A stretch of 64,000 bases of DNA from an uncultured Synechococcales cyanobacterium (GCA_902806435.1 CADCWO010000032.1:1-64000), one strand, 5' to 3'; numbered from the stretch's first letter, positions 44,350-56,239 are shown. A program made the numbers and translations. The notes: generated by a model from the letters alone, not told the origin.

Positions 44350-45069
44350 ATGGATTTGCTTCAACCGCGTCATAGATTATTGCGCCGTCGTTTCCTGCAG
44401 CTTTCTGGTTTGAGCGGCATTAGCCTCGTCCTGGGTGGGTGTGGGTCTAACCTGTTTGCAGAGACGGTTAACGACGCCTTTGAACCCCTGAATCAACGTG
44501 TTGAGACCTTACTGTTCAAGCCACAAACTCCGGTACCAGAATTTCCGCCAAGCGCGATCGAGCCAGAGGCCCTATTAATTAATTCTTTTGGAGAAACCCC
44601 CAGACTCAACCCAGCTACATTTCGTTTGGTGATTGATGGGGAAGTGAATAACCCGCTCAGCCTCAGCATGGATGAGATCCGACGGATGCCTCTAACTTCA
44701 ATGATTATTCGTCATGTCTGCGTTGAGGGCTGGGCGGCGATCGTCCAATGGGGTGGTGTCCGACTACGGGACCTAGTGCAATTGGTTCAACCCAAAAATA
44801 GCGCTCGCTACGTTTACTTTCAGTCAGCGGATGGCTATTCCGAAAGCTGGGATCTAGATTCCGTTCTTCATCCCCAAACGTTGATGGCTTACCAAAAAAA
44901 TGATCGTCCCTTGCCCGTAGATAATGGGGCACCACTTCGGCTGGCCTCTCCGGTCAAGCTAGGCTACAAGCAAAGCAAGTGGGTGACTCGAATCACGCTG
45001 GTCAATGAGTTGATGCCTTCTAAGGGCTACTGGGAAGACCGGGGTTACGAGTGGTATGCAGGGTTGTAA
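44350..45069 (+). CDS. Exported molybdopterin-dependent oxidoreductase, MsrP/YedY-like
   Basis: The 239-residue protein starts at the ATG at 44350, 8 bases after the cytochrome b stop. An in-frame extension to 44218 overlaps that gene and is unlikely. The N-terminus has a twin-Arg export motif (RRRFLQLSG) and a lipobox-like VLGGC with Cys31. The domain is the sulfite-oxidase-type Mo-cofactor fold. The Mo-ligand Cys is Cys124 in RHVCVEGWAAIVQWGGVRLRDL. MsrP reduces oxidised methionines in periplasmic proteins. Similar single-domain members also include other sulfoxide reductases, so the substrate is an inference. Confidence 0.85.
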   Translation: MDLLQPRHRLLRRRFLQLSGLSGISLVLGGCGSNLFAETVNDAFEPLNQRVETLLFKPQTPVPEFPPSAIEPEALLINSFGETPRLNPATFRLVIDGEVNNPLSLSMDEIRRMPLTSMIIRHVCVEGWAAIVQWGGVRLRDLVQLVQPKNSARYVYFQSADGYSESWDLDSVLHPQTLMAYQKNDRPLPVDNGAPLRLASPVKLGYKQSKWVTRITLVNELMPSKGYWEDRGYEWYAGL

Positions 45070-45160
45070 GGTTGTGGTTTTTGTTGCTAAAGGGGTTTAG
45101 CTACGTCATGCCCCTAAGTGACCTTTATCTTCCGGTTTATTGAGCCAAGAGAGAATAGAA

Positions 45161-45748
45161 ATGAGCAAGCTTCTCCGGCGACGCCAGCTATTACTGTACT
45201 TTAGTTTAGGAGTTGTGGGAGCCGGTGGAGCTGTCGCCTTGCAAAGTAACTTTAGGAAACCTAGCCCTGTTGCCTCTGGTGCCCCTGCTACCTTTGCTGC
45301 TCCCCCTTTGCCGAAGCGTCAGCCCTTAAAAGAGTTTCGGGGAATTAGCCAGTGGTTGAATTCTGATCCCCTTACGGTTGCCGATCTTAAAGGGAACGTT
45401 GTGCTGCTCCAATTCTGGACGTTTGGATGTAGTGTCTGCCAACTCACCCTACCACACGTCACGCGCTGGAACCAGCAGTATGCTGCTCAGGGATTGAAGG
45501 TGATTGGGGTCCATACTCCAGAATTCCCTTACGAGCGGGACGTGAATAGTGTTAAAAGCGCGCTAAAGCGGGCCCAGATCACCTATCCTGTGCCGATTGA
45601 TAACGAATTGCAGACTTGGAGCGCTTATCAAGAACGCTTCTGGCCACATCTGTACTTGGCTGATCGCGATGGCATTATCCGGTTTGACTATGCTGGAGCC
45701 GGCGCTTACCAAGAAACTGAGCAAGCAATCCGCACGCTCTTAGGATAG
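45161..45748 (+). CDS. TlpA-like membrane-anchored thioredoxin
   Basis: The 195-residue protein starts at the ATG at 45161 (MSKLLRRRQLLLYF); an in-frame TTG at 45140 is less likely. An N-terminal signal anchor is followed by a Pro/Ala-rich linker and a thioredoxin fold of the TlpA/DipZ type. The active site is WTFGCSVC (Cys90, Cys93), followed by LTLPHVTRWNQQYAAQGLKVIGVHTPEF. It probably reduces disulfides in the periplasm or lumen. It precedes ccdA-like by 4 bases, so the two form a functional unit in which CcdA delivers electrons to this protein. Confidence 0.88.
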   Translation: MSKLLRRRQLLLYFSLGVVGAGGAVALQSNFRKPSPVASGAPATFAAPPLPKRQPLKEFRGISQWLNSDPLTVADLKGNVVLLQFWTFGCSVCQLTLPHVTRWNQQYAAQGLKVIGVHTPEFPYERDVNSVKSALKRAQITYPVPIDNELQTWSAYQERFWPHLYLADRDGIIRFDYAGAGAYQETEQAIRTLLG

Positions 45749-45752
45749 TTTT

Positions 45753-46445
45753 ATGCCTCCTTCTCCGCCATCGATTGGGTTGGCATTGCTTGCTGGAGTT
45801 TTAGCGGTCTTATCTCCCTGTGTTTTGCCGGTTATGCCCTTGATTATTGGGCGATCGCTTCAGTCCCATCGCTATGGCCCGCTTGCTCTTGTAGTCGGTT
45901 TGATTGCCGGTTTTGCTGCTATTGGCAGCTTATTAGGCGTGACCGCGAGTTGGTTTGCCGGGTTAGCCACTGCCCTAAGAACGTCCGCCATTACTCTGCT
46001 GCTGGTTGCGGGGGTTTTAGCAATTTTCCCCAAACTAAGCTACCGGCTGTTCAGCTACTTGCGCTTGGATCGCTGGCTACAGGCACCATCACGAGTCGGA
46101 TTAGTCGGAGAGTTCTGGTTAGGTACCCAACTTGGTTTGCTATGGACGCCGTGCGCCGGGCCCGTACTCGGTAGTATTTTGCTCCTGGCTGCGGTGGAAC
46201 ACGATGCTAGAGCTGCCTTTGTGCTTCTTAGTGCCTATGGTCTAGGTTCTGGTCTTCCACTGCTCGCGATCGCCTATAGTGGTCGTTATCTTAGTCAACA
46301 CTTACTTGGTTTACGCTCCCACAGTGCCAAGCTCCAAAGGGTAGGGGGAGTGATTGTGGTGATGAGCGCGATCGCAATTTTCCTAGGTTGGGATATCCAA
46401 ATTCAGCTTTGGCTGGCACCTATCTTTCCAACTCTACTATTTTGA
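45753..46445 (+). CDS. CcdA/DsbD-type thiol electron transporter
   Basis: The 230-residue protein has six predicted membrane spans. The two conserved cysteines are Cys23 (AVLSPCVLPVMPLIIG) and Cys134 (GLLWTPCAGPVLGSILLLAAVEHD). They shuttle electrons from cytoplasmic thioredoxin across the membrane. In cyanobacteria a CcdA homologue also serves cytochrome c maturation at the thylakoid; whether this copy does so is unknown. The upstream TlpA-like gene is 4 bases away and is the likely acceptor. Confidence 0.9.
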   Translation: MPPSPPSIGLALLAGVLAVLSPCVLPVMPLIIGRSLQSHRYGPLALVVGLIAGFAAIGSLLGVTASWFAGLATALRTSAITLLLVAGVLAIFPKLSYRLFSYLRLDRWLQAPSRVGLVGEFWLGTQLGLLWTPCAGPVLGSILLLAAVEHDARAAFVLLSAYGLGSGLPLLAIAYSGRYLSQHLLGLRSHSAKLQRVGGVIVVMSAIAIFLGWDIQIQLWLAPIFPTLLF

Positions 46446-46625
46446 AACTTGATAAATGCTTTAACCATTGCGGGTGCCTTTTTAAGACGGAAGGGCATTG
46501 AACCGCTAACAAGAGTTGTGAATGTGCAATCAGAGACTGGGGGATTGAGTTAACGAATGTCTGCAACTTATCGCTCTATTCGGGTATTTGTTACGCTTTG
46601 GGCACTGGCAATTGACCTAAGATCT

Positions 46626-46653
46626 GCAAAAGCCCCGATTTCGGGGCTTTTGC
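46626..46653. terminator. Bidirectional terminator between ccdA-like and rpoC2
   Basis: GCAAAAGCCCCGA (46626-46638) and TCGGGGCTTTTGC (46641-46653) form a perfect hairpin with A/T flanks on both sides. It lies 12 bases from the rpoC2 stop and about 180 from the ccdA-like stop, so it mainly serves the rpo operon and may work both ways. Confidence 0.9.
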
Positions 46654-46664
46654 ATTAGTCAGAT

Positions 46665-49600
46665 TTATTCAATATCGTCGAGTTCCTCCTCGTCATCATC
46701 AACGAACTCATCATCAATTAAGGTATCAATATCCTCGTCAGCTTCGTTGCGCTCAAAACCAAAGCTAGCTTGGAGACGCTCTGCGGGCGCAGAACCTGGA
46801 GCGGGGGTCTCACTGATTCGTGGTACTTTATCAACGATTTCATTGAAAGTAGTTTCCAAGCTATAGCTGCGAGCAGTCCGATCATCAATCACATCGGCAA
46901 GGTCTTCGTCTAGGAAGCTAGGCCCATCAAGCAGAGAATCTGCATCCACTGAACCAATTTCTTCATAGGAGTTGAAGCCCGTTCCAGCTGGAATCAGACG
47001 ACCAATAATCACGTTCTCTTTCAAGCCCCTTAGCCAATCTGATTTACCCTCGATCGCAGCTTCAGTTAGCACCCGTGTGGTTTCCTGGAAGCTAGCAGCG
47101 GAGATAAAGCTATCTGTATTCAGGGAGGCTTTGGTGATTCCCAACAAGACAGGAGTATATTCCGCCGGAGCACCGCCAGTGATTGCCATTGCTTCATTCA
47201 CCTGCACAACTTGGTAGAGGTCAATCAGCTCACCCGGCAGCATCGTGGTATCCCCACCATCATCGATTCGCACTTTGGAGGTCATTTGGCGCACCACAAC
47301 CTCAATGTGTTTGTCGGCAATATCGATACCTTGAGACTGGTAGACAGACTGCACTTCATTCACCAGGAAGGTTTGCACCTGTTGCAAACTAATCAAGGCA
47401 GCTTCATGAACACCCTTGGTCTCCCGGTGCAACTTGAAAAAGATCTCCAAGATGTCGTGGGGGTTAATCGGCCCGTCAGTTAACGATTCACCAGCACCAA
47501 CAGTCTGACCATCTGTAGCAACCGGGTTCTGACCAGGGCCAACGGGGTAGTTAGTTACGATGCCATCTGGCTCGACGACATTAATATCAATACTGTCGTC
47601 ATCGTTATAGAGAACCTGAGCTGTCCCCGGCCGTTGGGCTAGGATGCACATTTCCTTAGGTTTACGGGCTTCTAACAGTTCTTCAATTCGAGGTAAACCT
47701 TGAATGATGTCTCCAGTTTTTGTTCGCTCGAAAACAAGTAGAGCTAGGTTGTCACCCCGCTGGACAAGGTCTCCATCATCGATGTGTAGTACTGCGCCCG
47801 GAGAAACAAGATAGGGACGCGCAATCCGTAGCGTTACCTTGCCATCACCGTTGTGCGTTACCTGGGCTGATTCACTTGCCTTGACCCCTGGTGCAATTTC
47901 ATCACCAGGCCGCAGCAGATCACCGACTTGAACCGTTGGCGCTTTACTCCCAATGTCCATCACGATTTGATCAGAATCTGTGACAACCAGGATGCGCCGG
48001 ATTGCTTCTGTACCGTGCCGGATTCCCCGCACTTCACCGGCTTGTTTTGTTTTGATCTCCGTACGAGCAACGACGGCTCCTGGTGCAATCTGATCACCAT
48101 CCTCGACCAACAGCCGCGTGTGGGTACTACCCTGCGTGGGGTCGGCAGCGATATCGCGGCGGATGACAAGCGATTCTAGAATCACCAGTTGCAGCCGCAT
48201 CACTTCTAAATCTGTTTCATCGGGAATGAGCTCAATATCCGCAGCCAGTTGAGGAGCATCGGTGTCGATCTCCAGGACAAGCTGAGTGCGCAACAGATCT
48301 AATCCTTCCACTGACTTAACTCGCTCACCATCCTTGTAAGGAAGACGTTGCACGGGCCGCAGACGGATCGCGCGACCAGCCTCATTAACCGATTCCTGGC
48401 TGGGAACCGATGGCTCGTCTGGCACCTCAAATTCAATTACAGGTCGTAGTAGCGCAGCCGGTCCTTCTGGTGTTTCTATGTACTGGATTTGCCGCAGGTC
48501 CTGCACCGCCACTCCCGGAATCAATTCCTGCCCAGGATAGAGCAGGTTACCGTCTTGGGTCAGGACTTCCTCTGGGTTATCGGCTAAATGCAGTTCACCC
48601 GGCTTAATGACGATTTCCCGCAGGATATCGTTTTTTTGCGTGACTTCAATTACACCACTACTTTGGCAGAAGATGTCTTTCACCACCTCTGTCCCTGCTT
48701 CAACGTATTGCCCGTCTTCCACTAGCAATAAGGAAATATCTTTATTGACTTCATGGGCTTCTTCTGGAATCCAGAGTAGCGTTCCTCCTTTAACAACTTC
48801 GTACCCCTGTTTTGCCTTTCCTCGCTTGGCAACTTCTACACCGGAATAGCGGATCATACCGCCAGTCTTGGTACGGTAGCGGTCATCAATTAACTCTGCC
48901 ACCACTTGATTGTTGCCAACCTTAGTTCCTGGCGCCGTTTTTAGGGAAAATCGTTGGTTTTGACGAGTTTCAATCACATAGTGCTCTCGGCCTTGATAGC
49001 TCTCAGCCCGAACCTGGGCTTGATCGAGCAGCACAGAGGCCGTAACGATTTCAACCTCACGGCCACCTTTGCCTTCAGAGTGCTCTGGTATCCGGACAAC
49101 GCCCCCATGTTCAGTGACTAGCTTTGTTTCTGCTAAAACGTCGTCTGCGCCAATGCGATCTCGATTATCTACCACTGGTTCCGCACCAGGCGGGAGGTTG
49201 TAGACTTCACCAGCCAGTACCCAGATCAGGCCGCCTCGGGGTGCAATTCGGGTAGAGTTACCTTGACGATCTTTTTTCTCCTCTGCCACTAATCCAGAGA
49301 ATTTCACTTCTCCCGCCAAGTCAGAGCCAACGTCTTTAGTGGCTTTTTCGGTGGACTTACGGACGTTGCGCCCGGTAATCGCTACCTCTGCCAGCATTTG
49401 CCCCTTTTTGACCTTTTCGCCGTCTCGTACCAAGAGCGTTGAGCCTTGGGTAACCGCAAAACTCTCCTTTTGGTCTGTGGTTTCAATCGTCAACAGAGAA
49501 TTAGTCTCCACCGTTAACGCCTCTTCCCCATGACGGGTCCTCACAGGTCGAGAGCGCAGGCGCTTGGGATAGTGGACTGTGCCCTCAAAGGGTGCCCGGA

Positions 49601-50681
49601 CTTGCGCTGCTACCTCTGCCGTAAATACGCCACCTGTGTGGAAGGTACGCATGGTTAGTTGCGTACCAGGCTCCCCAATCGATTGAGCAGCAATAATACC
49701 TACAGCCTCTCCAATGTCAACAAGGTGGGCGTGGGCCAGACTCCAACCGTAACAGTGCTGGCAAACGGAACGCGTGGCTTCACAGGTCAAGGGCGATCGC
49801 ACAGTCACTTGCTCGACCTTGGCCTGGCCAATTACTTGGCAAAGATCATTAGAAATTGCTGAATTGCGCGGGGCAATTGTCTCACCGGTTCCCGGGTGCT
49901 GGAGATCTCGAGCCAAGACTCGACCAAGCAAACGGTCCTTTAACGGAATCAAGACGCGATCGCCATCTCGCATACTTTGAACGGTAATACCCCGCTCTGT
50001 ACCGCAATCTAGCTCCCGAATAATTACATCTTGAGAGACATCTACTAGGCGACGGGTGAGGTAGCCAGAATCTGCCGTTCTTAAAGCAGTATCTACTAGA
50101 CCTTTACGGGCTCCATAGGAAGAAATAATGTACTCCGTAACCGTCAAACCCTCGCGGAAATTGGTTTTGATTGGTAGGTCAATAATTTCGCCCTGCGGGT
50201 CAGCCATCAGACCCCGCATCCCTACCAGCTGCCGCACCTGCGAAATATTTCCCCTAGCACCCGAAAACGCCATCATGTAGACGGAGTTAAGCGGGTCATT
50301 GGACTCAAAGTGTTTTACTACTTCATCTTTAAGTTCTTCACTCGTTCCGTTCCAGGTATCAATTACCTTCTGGAAGCGTTCGACCTCCGTAATTTCGCCA
50401 CGAGTATAGCGGTCTTCAGTTGCCCGGATTTGTTCTTCTGCGGTTTCCAGTAATTGGCGTTTCGTTGGCGGAACTTGCAGATCATCAACGCTGATCGAAA
50501 CCCCGGCTTTCGTCGCGTAGCGAAACCCCAAGTCTTTCAGTTGGTCAGCCATCTCGGCCGTGCGCGCTGTTCCGTAGTGCGTAAAGGCCCAGGCAATCAG
50601 TTGTTTTAACTGCCCTTTATTGACAACTCGGTTCCGAAAAATGACGGCTGGAAGCTTATCAGTGGAATTTAATGATGCCAT
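46665..50681 (-). CDS. rpoC2: RNA polymerase beta' subunit, C-terminal part (RpoC2)
   Basis: This is the C-terminal part of the split beta' subunit, about 1338 residues, unique to cyanobacteria and plastids. The start is the ATG at 50681 ([25 protein letters not shown]); the frame runs to 50771 but overlaps rpoC1. Conserved landmarks include the trigger-loop region ([29 protein letters not shown]), the Zn-type segment [13 protein letters not shown], and a long insertion of sandwich-barrel hybrid motifs at about 300-1000, typical of cyanobacteria. The C-terminus is acidic (Asp/Glu-rich). It follows rpoC1 by 16 bases. Confidence 0.97.
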   Translation of the reverse strand: MASLNSTDKLPAVIFRNRVVNKGQLKQLIAWAFTHYGTARTAEMADQLKDLGFRYATKAGVSISVDDLQVPPTKRQLLETAEEQIRATEDRYTRGEITEVERFQKVIDTWNGTSEELKDEVVKHFESNDPLNSVYMMAFSGARGNISQVRQLVGMRGLMADPQGEIIDLPIKTNFREGLTVTEYIISSYGARKGLVDTALRTADSGYLTRRLVDVSQDVIIRELDCGTERGITVQSMRDGDRVLIPLKDRLLGRVLARDLQHPGTGETIAPRNSAISNDLCQVIGQAKVEQVTVRSPLTCEATRSVCQHCYGWSLAHAHLVDIGEAVGIIAAQSIGEPGTQLTMRTFHTGGVFTAEVAAQVRAPFEGTVHYPKRLRSRPVRTRHGEEALTVETNSLLTIETTDQKESFAVTQGSTLLVRDGEKVKKGQMLAEVAITGRNVRKSTEKATKDVGSDLAGEVKFSGLVAEEKKDRQGNSTRIAPRGGLIWVLAGEVYNLPPGAEPVVDNRDRIGADDVLAETKLVTEHGGVVRIPEHSEGKGGREVEIVTASVLLDQAQVRAESYQGREHYVIETRQNQRFSLKTAPGTKVGNNQVVAELIDDRYRTKTGGMIRYSGVEVAKRGKAKQGYEVVKGGTLLWIPEEAHEVNKDISLLLVEDGQYVEAGTEVVKDIFCQSSGVIEVTQKNDILREIVIKPGELHLADNPEEVLTQDGNLLYPGQELIPGVAVQDLRQIQYIETPEGPAALLRPVIEFEVPDEPSVPSQESVNEAGRAIRLRPVQRLPYKDGERVKSVEGLDLLRTQLVLEIDTDAPQLAADIELIPDETDLEVMRLQLVILESLVIRRDIAADPTQGSTHTRLLVEDGDQIAPGAVVARTEIKTKQAGEVRGIRHGTEAIRRILVVTDSDQIVMDIGSKAPTVQVGDLLRPGDEIAPGVKASESAQVTHNGDGKVTLRIARPYLVSPGAVLHIDDGDLVQRGDNLALLVFERTKTGDIIQGLPRIEELLEARKPKEMCILAQRPGTAQVLYNDDDSIDINVVEPDGIVTNYPVGPGQNPVATDGQTVGAGESLTDGPINPHDILEIFFKLHRETKGVHEAALISLQQVQTFLVNEVQSVYQSQGIDIADKHIEVVVRQMTSKVRIDDGGDTTMLPGELIDLYQVVQVNEAMAITGGAPAEYTPVLLGITKASLNTDSFISAASFQETTRVLTEAAIEGKSDWLRGLKENVIIGRLIPAGTGFNSYEEIGSVDADSLLDGPSFLDEDLADVIDDRTARSYSLETTFNEIVDKVPRISETPAPGSAPAERLQASFGFERNEADEDIDTLIDDEFVDDDEEELDDIE

Positions 50682-50697
50682 TGTTACTCTCTCCAAG

Positions 50698-52572
50698 TTA
50701 GCTGACCAGGGAATCTTGAATGGTCTTGTTGTAGATGATCCGGCCAGGGGTAGTACGGACGTATTGGGCAATCAAGTTGCCCTCTGCATCTTCCCGGATG
50801 CGGCGGGAGGGGTAGGTTCTTGTGACGACTCCGTCCGGTGATGTTTGCACCTCCTGGGGTTCAGAGCTGGATTTCTCCTCTACCTGACCATCAAAGCGCA
50901 CCCAGACATAGGCGTGTAGATCAACTTGCTTTTGCTCGTAGGCCATGATCGCATCATCCAAGCTGGCAAAGTAACGTCCGGCTCCCTGTTGCTGTTTAGG
51001 ATTCTCAGCTGTCAGATAGTAGCAACCTAAAACCATGTCCTGGCTAGGTGTAACAATCGGCCGACCGGTTGCTGGAGAGAGGATGTTATTAGAAGCCAGC
51101 ATGAGTAAGCGCGCCTCCGCTTGGGCCTCGATGGATAGGGGGACATGGACTGCCATTTGGTCGCCGTCAAAGTCAGCATTAAAAGCCGGACAGACCAGAG
51201 GATGCAGTTGAATCGCTCTCCCCTCAACTAAGATCGGCTCAAACGCCTGAATCCCCAAACGGTGAAGGGTTGGGGCCCGGTTCAGCAGTACCGGGTGACC
51301 GTCAATCACTTCTTCCAAAACATCCCAAATAATCGGATCGTTGCGCTGGATCAGGCGCTTTGCCGCTTTGATGTTGTTAACCAGGCCCTGGTGAATCAAG
51401 CGATGGATCACGAACGGTTGAAATAGCTCAATCGCCATTTCCCGCGGTAAGCCACACTGGTGTAGCTTCAGCTTCGGACCAACTACGATGACGGAGCGAC
51501 CAGAGTAATCGACCCGCTTACCAAGTAGATTTTGGCGAAATCGTCCTTGTTTACCTTCAATAATGTCTGATAAGGACTTCAAAGGCCGGTTGTTGGCACC
51601 GACAACGGTGCGGCCCCGACGACCATTGTCAATCAGCGCATCCACCGCTTCTTGCAGCATCCGCTTTTCATTGCGCACGATGATTTCTGGCGCTAAGATT
51701 TCTTGCAAACGTGCCAACCGGTTGTTACGGTTGATCACACGGCGGTAGAGGTCATTCAAGTCCGACGTGGCAAAGCGACCACCATCTAATTGGACCATCG
51801 GGCGCAAATCCGGCGGGATGACTGGAATCACCTCTAAGACCATGCTGTCTGGATGTGAGCCGGTGGCGACAAAGTTATCAACTACACGCAACCGCTTGAT
51901 CAGTTTTGCCCGCTTTTGACCTTTGGAGCCAGCAATTTCTGTGCGTAGTTGCTCTGCTTCTGCCTCTAGATCAATCGCTTGCAATAACCGCTGGACGGCT
52001 TCGGCGCCAATGCCAACTTCAATCCCCGCTAATTGAGTGTCTTCGCTGTAGATCTGGTCTTCCAGTTCCAGCCATTGATCTTCGGTCAGCAGTTGCTTGA
52101 AGCTTAAGTTCTCCGCATTGCCGGGGTTAAGAACGACGTAAGCATTAAAGTAAACAATTTGCTCCACATCCCGCAAAGGCATATCCAGCAGCGTTGCCAT
52201 ATAGCTGGGAATTCCCTTGAGATACCAGACGTGGGTTACAGGGGCTGCCAGCTTGATGTAGCCCATGCGATGACGACGCACCCGAGACTCTGTGACTTCC
52301 ACGCCACACCGTTCGCAGACAATTCCCCGATGCCTCACCCGTTTATATTTTCCACAGTGGCATTCCCAGTCCTTTGCTGGTCCAAAGATCCGCTCACAGA
52401 ACAAGCCATCCATTTCTGGCTTCAGCGTCCGGTAGTTGATCGTTTCGGGCTTGGTTACCTCACCCACAACTTGCCCGTTGGGCAATGTGCGCTCACCCCA
52501 CTGCCGGATCCGATCTGGCGATGCCAGACCAATCTTCACGTAGTCAAACCGCTGTTCTAGCTTTGGCATCAC
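50698..52572 (-). CDS. rpoC1: RNA polymerase gamma subunit (RpoC1, N-terminal part of beta')
   Basis: The 624-residue protein is the N-terminal part of beta'. It carries the Zn ribbon ([24 protein letters not shown]), the lid and rudder regions, and the catalytic Mg motif in [20 protein letters not shown] (shown as [13 protein letters not shown]). The active-site Asp triad is intact. The start [16 protein letters not shown] could also be the next Met. It forms an operon with rpoB upstream and rpoC2 downstream. The split after rpoC1 is diagnostic for cyanobacteria and plastids. Confidence 0.97.
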   Translation of the reverse strand: MMPKLEQRFDYVKIGLASPDRIRQWGERTLPNGQVVGEVTKPETINYRTLKPEMDGLFCERIFGPAKDWECHCGKYKRVRHRGIVCERCGVEVTESRVRRHRMGYIKLAAPVTHVWYLKGIPSYMATLLDMPLRDVEQIVYFNAYVVLNPGNAENLSFKQLLTEDQWLELEDQIYSEDTQLAGIEVGIGAEAVQRLLQAIDLEAEAEQLRTEIAGSKGQKRAKLIKRLRVVDNFVATGSHPDSMVLEVIPVIPPDLRPMVQLDGGRFATSDLNDLYRRVINRNNRLARLQEILAPEIIVRNEKRMLQEAVDALIDNGRRGRTVVGANNRPLKSLSDIIEGKQGRFRQNLLGKRVDYSGRSVIVVGPKLKLHQCGLPREMAIELFQPFVIHRLIHQGLVNNIKAAKRLIQRNDPIIWDVLEEVIDGHPVLLNRAPTLHRLGIQAFEPILVEGRAIQLHPLVCPAFNADFDGDQMAVHVPLSIEAQAEARLLMLASNNILSPATGRPIVTPSQDMVLGCYYLTAENPKQQQGAGRYFASLDDAIMAYEQKQVDLHAYVWVRFDGQVEEKSSSEPQEVQTSPDGVVTRTYPSRRIREDAEGNLIAQYVRTTPGRIIYNKTIQDSLVS

Positions 52573-52629
52573 TTAAAGCCTTCCTCTCCCAATAACTGCG
52601 TATCCTATTGCCTAAAAATCGGCTGAAAG

Positions 52630-52657
52630 CTAGCGCGATCTCCCGTGATCGCGCTAG
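52630..52657. other. Strong hairpin between rpoB and rpoC1
   Basis: CTAGCGCGATC (52630-52640) pairs perfectly with GATCGCGCTAG (52647-52657) around loop TCCCGT. There is no T run after it on either strand, so simple termination is unlikely. It might be an RNA processing or attenuation element controlling the rpoB to rpoC1 ratio. Confidence 0.45.
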
Positions 52658-52694
52658 TCGTCCTACCAGATTCATCTTGACTTATTAACGACGA

Positions 52695-55600
52695 TCACTC
52701 ATCACTGTCATCCATATCAACCCGTGAGAACGACTCGTAGGTCGGCCGTGATGGTGTCCGGCGGTTGCCGATGTCAGCCATTAAATCAACTTCAACATCA
52801 CGGCTAGTTCCATCTTCTTGCGTTTCAACTTTGTGAACAGCGATATCTAAACAGAGCGATTGTAGTTCCCGCATCAAGACCTTGAAGGACTCCGGTGTAC
52901 CAGGACGCGGAATTGCCTGCCCTTTAACGATCGCGTTTAGCGCTTCGTTACGGCCCTGCATGTCGTCTGACTTCACTGTTAACAGTTCCTGGAGGGTATA
53001 GGCTGCTCCAAAAGCTTCCAAGGCCCAAACTTCCATTTCTCCAAACCGCTGTCCCCCTTGCTGAGCTTTACCACCTAAGGGTTGCTGTGTGACTAGGGAG
53101 TAAGGTCCTGTCGAACGGGCGTGAATCTTGTCGTCTACCAGGTGAACTAGCTTCAGCATATAGGCTTTACCTACTGCCACTGGCCGATCAAACGGTTCTC
53201 CAGTCCGACCATCAAAGACCTGGATTTTGCCTGGGTTGGTCGGATCAAAAAGCCATTCCTCCCCCGTTGTTTGTTGAGCTTCTAGAAGCTTGCCATGTAC
53301 CGTTGTTCGTGAAGCTTCTTCTCCATGCATCTCATCAAACGGTGTCACCTTAAATCGAGTACCTAGGTTTTCGCCTGCCCAACCGAGAAGGCACTCAAAT
53401 ACCTGGCCCACGTTCATTCGTGACGGAACACCCAAAGGATTAAGAACTAGATCTACAGGAGTGCCATCGGGCAAGTAGGGCATGTCTTCCTGGGGCAAAA
53501 TCCGGGAGATAATTCCCTTGTTGCCGTGGCGTCCAGCCATCTTATCGCCCACTTGGATCTTGCGGGTCTGGGCTACATAGGCGCGGACGACCATGTTAGC
53601 TCCGGGAGGTAGCTCGTCACCCTGTTCTCGGGTAAATACCCGCACATCCACAACTCGACCTTTTTCACCGTTAGGAACCCGCAGAGAGTTGTCCCGGACA
53701 TCTCTTGCTTTCTCGCCAAAAATTGCCCGCAGCAACTTTTCTTCCGGCGGCTGATCCGACTCACCCTTTGGGGTAACCTTACCTACTAAGATATCTCCAG
53801 CGTCTACCCAGGCACCAGGGCGGATAATTCCATTTTCATCCAGCTGGCGCAGCGCATCTTCACCCACGTTGGGAATTTCGCGAGTAATTTCTTCCGGACC
53901 TAATTTAGTTTGACGTGCTTCGATTTCATACTTTTCAATGTGAATCGAGGTGTAGACGTCGTCCTGAACCAGGCGTTCGCTGATTAGGATTGCATCTTCG
54001 TAGTTGTAGCCTTCCCAAGGCATATAGGCAACCAGCACGTTCTGACCGAGGGCCAGTTCTCCCCCTTCTGTAGCAGAACCATCGGCCATGATTTGTCCTG
54101 CCTGGACGCGATCGCCCACGTGAACCAGTGGACGTTGGTTAAGACAGGTATCCTGGTTTGAGCGCTGGTACTTCTGAAGTTTGTAGCTGATTTCGCGACC
54201 CTCATCCGTGCGGATCTGGAGTTTGTCTGCAGAAACGTAGGTGACCTCACCATCGGTCCGGCTGACAATGACCATCCCTGAGTCGCGGGCTGCTTGAGAT
54301 TCAAGACCCGTACCTACCAGCGGTCGCTCTGGTTTAAGGAGGGGAACTGCTTGTCGTTGCATGTTTGATCCCATCAGGGCGCGGTTGGCATCATCATGCT
54401 CCAGGAACGGAATTAACGACGCCGCAACAGAGACAATCTGCACGGGGGAAATGGCTACGTAGTCCACTTCCATCGGTGTCGTGGTTGTAAAATCCTGGCG
54501 GTAACGCACCGGGACAATATCTCCCTGGATATAACCGTCTGCGTTAACCGGAATGTCTCCCGGTGCCACCCTCAGGTCATCTTCTTCATCAGCGGTCATA
54601 TAAAGAGGGGCTTGATCTTTGAGAACTCGTCCCTCAGAGACTGGGTAAAACGGAGTCTCGACAAACCCATAGGCATTCACCCGGGCATGGGTAGCTAGGG
54701 AACCGATTAAACCGGCGTTAGGCCCTTCTGGAGTTTCAATTGGGCAGATACGACCGTAGTGGCTGGGGTGAATGTCTCGCACGGCAAAGCCTGCCCGTTC
54801 CCGGGTCAATCCGCCGGGCCCTAGAGCACTCAAGCGTCGTTTGTGGGTTAACTCAGCTAGGGGATTGGTTTGATCCATAAACTGGGACAGCTGGCTGGAG
54901 CCAAAGAACTCCTTGATTGCCGCCACAAGGGGTTTAGGGTTAACCAATGAGGCCGGAGTGAGGGACTCAACATCAGAAACCGTCATTCGCTCCCGGATGA
55001 TTCGCTCCAGGCGGTTTAAGCCAACCCGAACTTGGTTTTGCAGTAGCTCGCCCACAGAGCGAACGCGGCGATTGCCCAAGTGGTCAATATCATCCACACT
55101 GCCGAGATCGAACTCTAAGTTGATCAAGTAATCTACGGCAGCCAGAATATCCTGAGGCGTCAGTACTCGCGTGGTTTCTGGAACATTTAGGCGTAGTTTT
55201 TTATTGAGTTTGTAGCGCCCAACCTTACCCAAGTCATAACGTTTGGGGTCAAAGAACCGAGAATCAAGAAGTTGTTGACCTCCAGAAACAGTTGGTGGCT
55301 CTCCGGGGCGTAACTTACGGTACAGCTCCATCAGAGCTTCTTCTTCCCCGTATTGCCCTTCTTTTTCAATCGTTTTTTGAAAATATTCCGGGTGGCGTAG
55401 GGCGTCAAAGATTTCGTTGTCACTCAGGCCCAGTGCTTTGAGCAACACTTGAGCCGAAAGCTTCCGTGTTTTGTCAATCCGTACCCAAACCAGATCATTT
55501 TTGTCGGTTTCAAATTTCAGCCAGGCACCCCGGTTGGGAATCAAGCTGGCGTTGTAGATTCTCCGACCATTTTTGTCAGTCTCCGACTTGTAGTAAACAC

Positions 55601-55994
55601 CGGGACTGCGCACAATTTGATTAACAATTACCCGTTCCGCACCATTAATAATGAAGGTGCCGCGATCGGTCATGAGGGGTAGGTCACCGACAAACACCTC
55701 TTGCTCCTTAATCTCACCAGTCTCTTTATTAATCAGGCGAGTGGGCACATACATTTGCACAGCATAGGTGCTGTCACGGCGTTTAGCTTCATCGACATCG
55801 TATTTCGGTCGCTTGAGCTTATAATCTTTGGCCAGGAAATGGAGTTCAATCTTGCCAGTATAGTCTGTGATCGGGGAAAAGCTATCTAGCTCTTCGATAA
55901 GACCTTCTTCAAGAAACCAACGGAAACTTTCCCGCTGAATCTCAACCAAGTCAGGTAAAGTAAATGCAGGCGGGGTATAAAGCGAATTAGTCAT
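52695..55994 (-). CDS. rpoB: RNA polymerase beta subunit
   Basis: The 1099-residue protein starts [24 protein letters not shown], the cyanobacterial form. Key regions include the rifampicin-binding region ([40 protein letters not shown]), the universal [33 protein letters not shown] block, and [19 protein letters not shown]. Near the C-terminus are [18 protein letters not shown] and [22 protein letters not shown]. The first gene of the rpoB-rpoC1-rpoC2 operon. A long 5' gap separates it from tatD, so a promoter of its own is likely. Confidence 0.98.
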   Translation of the reverse strand: MTNSLYTPPAFTLPDLVEIQRESFRWFLEEGLIEELDSFSPITDYTGKIELHFLAKDYKLKRPKYDVDEAKRRDSTYAVQMYVPTRLINKETGEIKEQEVFVGDLPLMTDRGTFIINGAERVIVNQIVRSPGVYYKSETDKNGRRIYNASLIPNRGAWLKFETDKNDLVWVRIDKTRKLSAQVLLKALGLSDNEIFDALRHPEYFQKTIEKEGQYGEEEALMELYRKLRPGEPPTVSGGQQLLDSRFFDPKRYDLGKVGRYKLNKKLRLNVPETTRVLTPQDILAAVDYLINLEFDLGSVDDIDHLGNRRVRSVGELLQNQVRVGLNRLERIIRERMTVSDVESLTPASLVNPKPLVAAIKEFFGSSQLSQFMDQTNPLAELTHKRRLSALGPGGLTRERAGFAVRDIHPSHYGRICPIETPEGPNAGLIGSLATHARVNAYGFVETPFYPVSEGRVLKDQAPLYMTADEEDDLRVAPGDIPVNADGYIQGDIVPVRYRQDFTTTTPMEVDYVAISPVQIVSVAASLIPFLEHDDANRALMGSNMQRQAVPLLKPERPLVGTGLESQAARDSGMVIVSRTDGEVTYVSADKLQIRTDEGREISYKLQKYQRSNQDTCLNQRPLVHVGDRVQAGQIMADGSATEGGELALGQNVLVAYMPWEGYNYEDAILISERLVQDDVYTSIHIEKYEIEARQTKLGPEEITREIPNVGEDALRQLDENGIIRPGAWVDAGDILVGKVTPKGESDQPPEEKLLRAIFGEKARDVRDNSLRVPNGEKGRVVDVRVFTREQGDELPPGANMVVRAYVAQTRKIQVGDKMAGRHGNKGIISRILPQEDMPYLPDGTPVDLVLNPLGVPSRMNVGQVFECLLGWAGENLGTRFKVTPFDEMHGEEASRTTVHGKLLEAQQTTGEEWLFDPTNPGKIQVFDGRTGEPFDRPVAVGKAYMLKLVHLVDDKIHARSTGPYSLVTQQPLGGKAQQGGQRFGEMEVWALEAFGAAYTLQELLTVKSDDMQGRNEALNAIVKGQAIPRPGTPESFKVLMRELQSLCLDIAVHKVETQEDGTSRDVEVDLMADIGNRRTPSRPTYESFSRVDMDDSDE

Positions 55995-56233
55995 GCGTCT
56001 CCTCTAGAGGTCACGCGCGGCGCGAATTTCAGATGGTACAGTGTTAATCAAGAAATGTCAATACCTAATTGCTGGCTTGGAGCTCTTACCAAAAAGCAAG
56101 GTAAAAAACCTTCAGACAGCAAAGCAACCGCTTCCAAGTAGATTGTTCGGCGGTTGAGGATTTCAATTATTGCGGCTCCAGCAGCCTAGAGCTGAAAAGA
56201 CAAACCAAAGTTTCAATTTGTTACACTCCTTTT

Positions 56234-56239
56234 ATTATA
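56234..56239 (-). promoter_or_regulatory. Possible -10 element of the rpoB promoter
   Basis: The minus strand reads TATAAT at 56239-56234 inside a 347-base gap between tatD and rpoB. No good -35 is seen. It would give a 5' leader of about 230 bases. The assignment rests on this single hexamer. Confidence 0.3.

Noticed and set aside
46665-50771. rpoC2 start at 50771
   Set aside because: The first 30 codons overlap the end of rpoC1 and do not resemble the conserved RpoC2 start; the ATG at 50681 does.
53290-53764. Small frames opposite rpoB
   Set aside because: Shadow frames of a highly conserved gene.
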